Source: Diphasiastrum complanatum (lineage: Eukaryota; Streptophyta; Lycopodiopsida; Lycopodiales; Lycopodiaceae). Taken from it: a stretch of 64,000 nt of DNA. Positions 57,360 through 64,000 of the stretch are shown one piece after another. Location of the stretch: positions 3,585,547-3,649,546 of the forward strand of contig CM055108.1 of NCBI GenBank assembly GCA_029204225.1. The letters are read 5' to 3'. The notes beneath the pieces are model-generated. The model worked only from the letters and a program-made list of their open reading frames with translations, searched no databases and was not told the DNA's origin. The stretch's first letter is position 1, and each line of letters starts with the position of its first letter. The translations under genes and the position numbers were made by a program.

Positions 57360-57799
57360 TATAGGAAATCAAAGTGCCAAGATCCTTCTAACATTCAATC
57401 TCCATATACAAGAAGAAGAAAAAGAGGGAGAGGGTTAGGCGCCCTCAAGGAGAGAGAAAGTAGTAGCAATGCTTGAAAGGGAATGAATTACAAATGAACA
57501 AAGAGTACATATAAATAGGCCTTCCAAGGGCCTAGACTCTTCCAAACTCTAAGTTCTAGAACCTTCCAAGACCCACTACTAATTATAGGGCACCCCCAAA
57601 AGTCAAGATAGGGTCCCTTAACATAATTAGACTTTACTTGGACCCACGAATTACTACTGGACCAAAATTGGGTCCAACTCAACTAAAACTGACTTAACAT
57701 GGTCTAAATAATAAACCTAACCCATGGTTACACAAGTCTCGACCTTTTGGGTCAAAGTAACCCATGAGAAACTATCATTATCATTTATTACTTCTAACA
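57360..57799 (-). repeat. array LTR, copy 1
   Basis: 440 bp ending TTACTTCTAACA. It differs from copy 2 by A for G at 57361; I saw no other change. It abuts copia 10 integrase sequence with no LTR terminus. Confidence 0.88.
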
Positions 57800-58126
57800 C
57801 CCTCCTTAAATGATAATGTAAAAAACATAACATGACATGAAGTATGAAAAATTGCAACAAAAATGCAAAGTGTTGCATGTTGCCCAAAATTCCATGTAGC
57901 CGCAAAAGAAAAGATGTAGCTTGCTGTCCAAGCTTAATGCCGCCAAAAAAAAACTTCAGCTAACACCCTCCTTAAATGATAATGTAAAAAACATAACATG
58001 ACATGAAGTATGAAAAATTGCAACAAAAATGCAAAGTGTTGCATGTTGCCCAAAATTCCATGTAGCCGCAAAAGAAAAGATGTAGCTTGTTGTCCAAGCT
58101 TAATGCCGCCAAAAAAAAACTTCAGC
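57795..58126. repeat. 166-bp direct duplication across the polypurine tract
   Basis: Two tandem copies start at 57795 and 57961 with TAACACCCTCCTTAAATG and end near AAACTTCAGC. They differ at about one base (CTTGCTG against CTTGTTG). The second copy includes the last bases of the LTR and a second polypurine tract. The same duplication recurs at 60580 and 63365. Confidence 0.9.
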
Positions 58127-58144
58127 TTGAAGTTAGCCGAAATC

Positions 58145-59308
58145 TCAGCCCCAATCATGCCCGATGTAGAAGAGATGTAGAATACGAAGTGCGGTAGCAT
58201 CAAGTTGAAAAGTGAAGACAAGCATGCTCCATCCAAAGTAGGTAACCAAAAAACCAGCCACAAGCCGAAATATGGATTTGCAATCCATCAATGGTTCCCA
58301 CATGATTCCATAAGTCTTCTTACCACAAGAAACATAAAGAAGAGTATGATACTCTTTTACGATCACATCCTCCCGAATCTTACTATCAATGATCCGCTCA
58401 CCAACACTAGGTAAGACAACACCGTCATCATAAGAAGTAAGCATCAAAACATGGAAATCAACATAAGGTACTGATTTTGGTGAGGCATGTGTGTTTCCTC
58501 CAAGGTAAAAAGATGCTTTGCTATCCCGCAAAGACTCGGACAACCAACAAGAAGCTGTAGCAGGTTGTCGAACAGCCACAAAATCACCAACACTTTGCTG
58601 TCCAAAGTGTTCCAAATGTGGACCTTGCTGTCCAAAAACCTTCCGCAGGCCGTTCCCGATGCATAATAGGATGCTCACGATGTAACATAGGCTGAAAATG
58701 ATCAATAAACTATGGCTAAATCTGGTGTCCACCATCTTCAAGAAAAAAAACAACAGCTTGCCACTTTGAACACCCAAATAATCTAGCAACACGCCACTTT
58801 GAACCAATGTACTGATTGACATGATTTTTTTCCCTCCTCCATTAGTACAAAATGGCTTCAAAGAATGCTTGATTTCAGCCTTTTCCAAAACATTAACTTG
58901 AGAAGCTTGCTCATAAAGTTCTTCACTAATGCATCTATCATTTGCAACAAATGGCTCAAGAGAAGAAAAATGCTTTTCCATACCAACATTCCGATGCAAA
59001 CTTGTACTTGTAGAAAGACAATGATCAAACTTTGCATGACTTTGCCCTTCTACCTTCAAAGAGGATGAACTAGAGAGGAGAAAGCATGATGATGAATCCT
59101 TTATTCGGTACATCTTCAAAAGTGTTTCCCAAGCACTTTTAGAGGTCTTGCAAAATTCCAATTGATATAAGATAGATCTTGTTACCAATAAAATCTTGAT
59201 CATCACATCGATGCAAAATCTCAGCTTGCAACTCCATGAAGAATAGTTGGTGCCATCCAACATATCTTCACCTGAACAAGTACGAATTGCTTTCAAATCT
59301 CTTGCCAT
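58145..59308 (-). CDS. 387-codon gag-start fusion frame, array copy 1
   Basis: Residues 1-80 are a shortened gag N terminus (CSGEDMLDGTNYSSWSCKLR, LEFCKTSKSAWETLLKMYRI). Residues 80-200 are Ser- and Glu-rich and not recognised. After a hydrophobic stretch (LLIIFSLCYIVSILLC, about 205-220) comes a linker-like part (SCWLSESLRDSKASFYLGGN, about 255-275), then a segment with IREDVIVKEYHTLLYVSCGK and IMWEPLMDCKSIFRLVAGFL shared with 18830-19262. There is no zinc knuckle, protease or polymerase motif. It is open and unbroken, identical in copy 2. It may be translated or only a relic; I cannot say. Confidence 0.6.
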   Translation of the reverse strand: MARDLKAIRTCSGEDMLDGTNYSSWSCKLRFCIDVMIKILLVTRSILYQLEFCKTSKSAWETLLKMYRIKDSSSCFLLSSSSSLKVEGQSHAKFDHCLSTSTSLHRNVGMEKHFSSLEPFVANDRCISEELYEQASQVNVLEKAEIKHSLKPFCTNGGGKKIMSISTLVQSGVLLDYLGVQSGKLLFFFLKMVDTRFSHSLLIIFSLCYIVSILLCIGNGLRKVFGQQGPHLEHFGQQSVGDFVAVRQPATASCWLSESLRDSKASFYLGGNTHASPKSVPYVDFHVLMLTSYDDGVVLPSVGERIIDSKIREDVIVKEYHTLLYVSCGKKTYGIMWEPLMDCKSIFRLVAGFLVTYFGWSMLVFTFQLDATALRILHLFYIGHDWG

Positions 59309-60130
59309 AAGAACTAGCCAAGAAGATAAACTTTTTCAAACCCTAAATGTGCCCTAAAAGACACAAAAACCAGCAAGTCAAATCTGACAAATCAGCACCG
59401 GAATGTGTCGAAACCACACATTAGATGGATGTAGGAACTCACCCTCCTACAAGCCTTGTGTGCTGAAAATTTCAGCCTGAAATTGCATTACAAACTCAAA
59501 AACCAGCAAGCAAAGATCAGGTTAGCCTCCAACAAAGCTTTTTTTGGAACCCTTCTTTCTTGCCAAAAAGTGTGAACAATACACACACAGATAGGGCTGT
59601 TGCAACACCCTACAAATGGTAATGTGCTGTCCAATTTTCAGCCTCGGAATGTGATCGGATCATCACAAAAAAATTAGCGCCTTCTTCCACACCTGGAAAC
59701 AAGCAAAAAGAAGCAGATCTTCACTTTGTAAAATCAGCAAGGGTGCTGATTTTTCAGCCAAATCAGAAGAATAGAAATTGCTTGTAGATGGGCGCCCTCC
59801 TGCAAAGGAGCAAATCTGAAAAATAGGGCAGCAGCGGACCAACGGAAGTAGGATAAACCTACACGGATGTGGGCGACCTAAAAGAAGCCCCGAAGAAGAT
59901 AATTAATGGCGCCTTCCTGCAACCTGAAAAATCAGCAAACAACAACCTGATTTTTGGGCGCCCAAAATCCTGTTATCTTCTTTGATGTGTGGTGCCCTCC
60001 TGCAAAACGGAAAAGAGTCAAAAAATGGATCTTCACTCCAAAAAATCAGCAAAGGTGCTGAGTTTTTGTGATCCCTAAGTGAAGACGATCTCTTTTGGTA
60101 GGGCGCCCTAAATCAAGCATAGAAGATCCA
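59309..60130 (-). other. leader of array element, copy 1
   Basis: The leader between primer site and gag start. It contains the hairpin AAAATCAGCA-AGGG-TGCTGATTTT at 59730-59753 and a shorter related one near 60045-60063. Such a structure near the primer site could serve dimerisation or packaging of the RNA (inference). Confidence 0.6.
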
Positions 60131-60144
60131 TGGCTCTGATACCA
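60131..60144 (-). other. primer-binding site, array copy 1
   Basis: TGGCTCTGATACCA on the plus strand, i.e. TGGTATCAGAGCCA on the minus strand, directly beside LTR copy 2. Confidence 0.92.
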
Positions 60145-60584
60145 TGTAGGAAATCAAAGTGCCAAGATCCTTCTAACATTCAATCTCCATATACAAGAAG
60201 AAGAAAAAGAGGGAGAGGGTTAGGCGCCCTCAAGGAGAGAGAAAGTAGTAGCAATGCTTGAAAGGGAATGAATTACAAATGAACAAAGAGTACATATAAA
60301 TAGGCCTTCCAAGGGCCTAGACTCTTCCAAACTCTAAGTTCTAGAACCTTCCAAGACCCACTACTAATTATAGGGCACCCCCAAAAGTCAAGATAGGGTC
60401 CCTTAACATAATTAGACTTTACTTGGACCCACGAATTACTACTGGACCAAAATTGGGTCCAACTCAACTAAAACTGACTTAACATGGTCTAAATAATAAA
60501 CCTAACCCATGGTTACACAAGTCTCGACCTTTTGGGTCAAAGTAACCCATGAGAAACTATCATTATCATTTATTACTTCTAACA
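60145..60584 (-). repeat. array LTR, copy 2
   Basis: 440 bp, TGTAGGAAATC to TTACTTCTAACA. It serves both as 5' LTR of the unit to its left and 3' LTR of the unit to its right. Confidence 0.93.
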
Positions 60585-60929
60585 CCCTCCTTAAATGATA
60601 ATGTAAAAAACATAACATGACATGAAGTATGAAAAATTGCAACAAAAATGCAAAGTGTTGCATGTTGCCCAAAATTCCATGTAGCCGCAAAAGAAAAGAT
60701 GTAGCTTGCTGTCCAAGCTTAATGCCGCCAAAAAAAAACTTCAGCTAACACCCTCCTTAAATGATAATGTAAAAAACATAACATGACATGAAGTATGAAA
60801 AATTGCAACAAAAATGCAAAGTGTTGCATGTTGCCCAAAATTCCATGTAGCCGCAAAAGAAAAGATGTAGCTTGTTGTCCAAGCTTAATGCCGCCAAAAA
60901 AAAACTTCAGCTTGAAGTTAGCCGAAATC

Positions 60930-62093
60930 TCAGCCCCAATCATGCCCGATGTAGAAGAGATGTAGAATACGAAGTGCGGTAGCATCAAGTTGAAAAGTGA
61001 AGACAAGCATGCTCCATCCAAAGTAGGTAACCAAAAAACCAGCCACAAGCCGAAATATGGATTTGCAATCCATCAATGGTTCCCACATGATTCCATAAGT
61101 CTTCTTACCACAAGAAACATAAAGAAGAGTATGATACTCTTTTACGATCACATCCTCCCGAATCTTACTATCAATGATCCGCTCACCAACACTAGGTAAG
61201 ACAACACCGTCATCATAAGAAGTAAGCATCAAAACATGGAAATCAACATAAGGTACTGATTTTGGTGAGGCATGTGTGTTTCCTCCAAGGTAAAAAGATG
61301 CTTTGCTATCCCGCAAAGACTCGGACAACCAACAAGAAGCTGTAGCAGGTTGTCGAACAGCCACAAAATCACCAACACTTTGCTGTCCAAAGTGTTCCAA
61401 ATGTGGACCTTGCTGTCCAAAAACCTTCCGCAGGCCGTTCCCGATGCATAATAGGATGCTCACGATGTAACATAGGCTGAAAATGATCAATAAACTATGG
61501 CTAAATCTGGTGTCCACCATCTTCAAGAAAAAAAACAACAGCTTGCCACTTTGAACACCCAAATAATCTAGCAACACGCCACTTTGAACCAATGTACTGA
61601 TTGACATGATTTTTTTCCCTCCTCCATTAGTACAAAATGGCTTCAAAGAATGCTTGATTTCAGCCTTTTCCAAAACATTAACTTGAGAAGCTTGCTCATA
61701 AAGTTCTTCACTAATGCATCTATCATTTGCAACAAATGGCTCAAGAGAAGAAAAATGCTTTTCCATACCAACATTCCGATGCAAACTTGTACTTGTAGAA
61801 AGACAATGATCAAACTTTGCATGACTTTGCCCTTCTACCTTCAAAGAGGATGAACTAGAGAGGAGAAAGCATGATGATGAATCCTTTATTCGGTACATCT
61901 TCAAAAGTGTTTCCCAAGCACTTTTAGAGGTCTTGCAAAATTCCAATTGATATAAGATAGATCTTGTTACCAATAAAATCTTGATCATCACATCGATGCA
62001 AAATCTCAGCTTGCAACTCCATGAAGAATAGTTGGTGCCATCCAACATATCTTCACCTGAACAAGTACGAATTGCTTTCAAATCTCTTGCCAT
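60930..62093 (-). CDS. 387-codon gag-start fusion frame, array copy 2
   Basis: Identical in translation to the frame at 58145-59308, displaced by 2785 bp. See that entry for its parts. Preservation of the frame here reflects the recency of duplication and does not by itself show selection. Confidence 0.6.
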   Translation of the reverse strand: MARDLKAIRTCSGEDMLDGTNYSSWSCKLRFCIDVMIKILLVTRSILYQLEFCKTSKSAWETLLKMYRIKDSSSCFLLSSSSSLKVEGQSHAKFDHCLSTSTSLHRNVGMEKHFSSLEPFVANDRCISEELYEQASQVNVLEKAEIKHSLKPFCTNGGGKKIMSISTLVQSGVLLDYLGVQSGKLLFFFLKMVDTRFSHSLLIIFSLCYIVSILLCIGNGLRKVFGQQGPHLEHFGQQSVGDFVAVRQPATASCWLSESLRDSKASFYLGGNTHASPKSVPYVDFHVLMLTSYDDGVVLPSVGERIIDSKIREDVIVKEYHTLLYVSCGKKTYGIMWEPLMDCKSIFRLVAGFLVTYFGWSMLVFTFQLDATALRILHLFYIGHDWG

Positions 62094-62915
62094 AAGAACT
62101 AGCCAAGAAGATAAACTTTTTCAAACCCTAAATGTGCCCTAAAAGACACAAAAACCAGCAAGTCAAATCTGACAAATCAGCACCGGAATGTGTCGAAACC
62201 ACACATTAGATGGATGTAGGAACTCACCCTCCTACAAGCCTTGTGTGCTGAAAATTTCAGCCTGAAATTGCATTACAAACTCAAAAACCAGCAAGCAAAG
62301 ATCAGGTTAGCCTCCAACAAAGCTTTTTTTGGAACCCTTCTTTCTTGCCAAAAAGTGTGAACAATACACACACAGATAGGGCTGTTGCAACACCCTACAA
62401 ATGGTAATGTGCTGTCCAATTTTCAGCCTCGGAATGTGATCGGATCATCACAAAAAAATTAGCGCCTTCTTCCACACCTGGAAACAAGCAAAAAGAAGCA
62501 GATCTTCACTTTGTAAAATCAGCAAGGGTGCTGATTTTTCAGCCAAATCAGAAGAATAGAAATTGCTTGTAGATGGGCGCCCTCCTGCAAAGGAGCAAAT
62601 CTGAAAAATAGGGCAGCAGCGGACCAACGGAAGTAGGATAAACCTACACGGATGTGGGCGACCTAAAAGAAGCCCCGAAGAAGATAATTAATGGCGCCTT
62701 CCTGCAACCTGAAAAATCAGCAAACAACAACCTGATTTTTGGGCGCCCAAAATCCTGTTATCTTCTTTGATGTGTGGTGCCCTCCTGCAAAACGGAAAAG
62801 AGTCAAAAAATGGATCTTCACTCCAAAAAATCAGCAAAGGTGCTGAGTTTTTGTGATCCCTAAGTGAAGACGATCTCTTTTGGTAGGGCGCCCTAAATCA
62901 AGCATAGAAGATCCA
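62094..62915 (-). other. leader of array element, copy 2
   Basis: Same as 59309-60130, with the hairpin at 62515-62538. No change was noticed by eye. Confidence 0.6.
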
Positions 62916-62929
62916 TGGCTCTGATACCA
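62916..62929 (-). other. primer-binding site, array copy 2
   Basis: TGGCTCTGATACCA, minus-strand primer site beside LTR copy 3. Confidence 0.92.
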
Positions 62930-63369
62930 TGTAGGAAATCAAAGTGCCAAGATCCTTCTAACATTCAATCTCCATATACAAGAAGAAGAAAAAGAGGGAG
63001 AGGGTTAGGCGCCCTCAAGGAGAGAGAAAGTAGTAGCAATGCTTGAAAGGGAATGAATTACAAATGAACAAAGAGTACATATAAATAGGCCTTCCAAGGG
63101 CCTAGACTCTTCCAAACTCTAAGTTCTAGAACCTTCCAAGACCCACTACTAATTATAGGGCACCCCCAAAAGTCAAGATAGGGTCCCTTAACATAATTAG
63201 ACTTTACTTGGACCCACGAATTACTACTGGACCAAAATTGGGTCCAACTCAACTAAAACTGACTTAACATGGTCTAAATAATAAACCTAACCCATGGTTA
63301 CACAAGTCTCGACCTTTTGGGTCAAAGTAACCCATGAGAAACTATCATTATCATTTATTACTTCTAACA
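62930..63369 (-). repeat. array LTR, copy 3
   Basis: Same sequence as copy 2. The array continues past the window edge, so its total copy number is unknown. Confidence 0.93.
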
Positions 63370-63714
63370 CCCTCCTTAAATGATAATGTAAAAAACATAA
63401 CATGACATGAAGTATGAAAAATTGCAACAAAAATGCAAAGTGTTGCATGTTGCCCAAAATTCCATGTAGCCGCAAAAGAAAAGATGTAGCTTGCTGTCCA
63501 AGCTTAATGCCGCCAAAAAAAAACTTCAGCTAACACCCTCCTTAAATGATAATGTAAAAAACATAACATGACATGAAGTATGAAAAATTGCAACAAAAAT
63601 GCAAAGTGTTGCATGTTGCCCAAAATTCCATGTAGCCGCAAAAGAAAAGATGTAGCTTGTTGTCCAAGCTTAATGCCGCCAAAAAAAAACTTCAGCTTGA
63701 AGTTAGCCGAAATC

Positions 63715-64000
63715 TCAGCCCCAATCATGCCCGATGTAGAAGAGATGTAGAATACGAAGTGCGGTAGCATCAAGTTGAAAAGTGAAGACAAGCATGCTCC
63801 ATCCAAAGTAGGTAACCAAAAAACCAGCCACAAGCCGAAATATGGATTTGCAATCCATCAATGGTTCCCACATGATTCCATAAGTCTTCTTACCACAAGA
63901 AACATAAAGAAGAGTATGATACTCTTTTACGATCACATCCTCCCGAATCTTACTATCAATGATCCGCTCACCAACACTAGGTAAGACAACACCGTCATCA
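63715..64000 (-). CDS. gag-start fusion frame, array copy 3, cut by window
   Basis: The C-terminal part of the same frame (IREDV... to the stop at 63715) is present; the rest lies beyond 64000. Confidence 0.6.
   Translation of the reverse strand, partial: DDGVVLPSVGERIIDSKIREDVIVKEYHTLLYVSCGKKTYGIMWEPLMDCKSIFRLVAGFLVTYFGWSMLVFTFQLDATALRILHLFYIGHDWG

Larger units (their letters stand above)
57360..64000 (-). mobile_element. tandem array of a 2785-bp non-autonomous LTR element
   Basis: The arrangement is LTR (57360-57799), internal, LTR (60145-60584), internal, LTR (62930-63369), internal to the window edge. Period is exactly 2785 bp. The primer site (minus TGGTATCAGAGCCA) lies at 60131-60144 and 62916-62929. 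The tract CCCTCCTT beside each LTR end is the polypurine complement. All small frames are the same in each unit, so the copies appear identical. The first LTR lacks a proper TG start (TATAGG), suggesting the left border arose by recombination. Confidence 0.92.

Noticed and set aside
58205-58414. Plus frame KSEDKHAPSKVGNQ as a gene
   Set aside because: It is the antisense of the fusion frame and is weaker conserved between 18.9 kb and 58.3 kb than the minus reading.

Overview
This is nuclear DNA of a land plant. Three things show it. There is one host gene with GT-AG introns that encodes a plant-type RBP45/RBP47 RNA-binding protein. There are many Ty1/copia retrotransposons primed by the usual plant site TGGTATCAGAGC. 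The introns and intergenic DNA are swollen by nested, decayed elements. I cannot name the species; introns of 7 to 10 kb full of copia DNA would fit a fern, a gymnosperm or another large genome.

Layout. 1-13.7 kb: a mosaic of five decayed copia elements on both strands (1-4.39, 4.40-7.58, 7.97-8.26, 8.26-11.23 and 12.15-13.69 kb), a 1221-bp LTR, a coiled-coil-like reading frame of unknown origin (11.23-12.07 kb) and a small terminal-inverted-repeat element (12.4-12.8 kb). 13.73-18.83 kb: a satellite of eight full units and one partial unit (571-628 bp), each half AT-rich and half GC-rich, joined at an 18-bp palindrome. 18.83-26.86 kb: a deleted copia element with its LTR, a Ty3/gypsy integrase remnant, another copia remnant and a second copy of the inverted-repeat element. 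26.9-33.7 kb: AT-rich DNA with one copia RNase H scrap.

33.77-54.29 kb: the RBP45/47-like gene on the minus strand. Seven coding exons are visible with consistent reading phase (RRM1 second half, RRM2, linker, RRM3 in two exons, Tyr/Gly-rich tail, C-terminal motif). The first exon or exons lie beyond the right edge of the window. Two introns hold copia insertions with matching 5-bp target duplications: TAGTA around 36406-41287 and CACAA around 44735-50220. One intron appears to use a GC donor.

54.87-64.0 kb, apparently inside the first visible intron or upstream of it: a copia 3' half, then a tandem array of a 2785-bp non-autonomous LTR element in the form LTR-internal-LTR-internal-LTR-internal. 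Its copies look identical and carry a 387-codon reading frame that joins a gag start to a conserved segment I do not recognise. Deleted relatives with similar parts lie at 48.4-50.0 kb and 18.8-21.2 kb.

No element here encodes an intact polyprotein, so all look immobile unless helped from elsewhere. The only gene I would call functional is the RNA-binding protein. The least explained items are the LTR-sharing array with its fusion frame, the palindrome-joined satellite and the coiled-coil frame. All element families were assigned by reading motifs; no searches were run.
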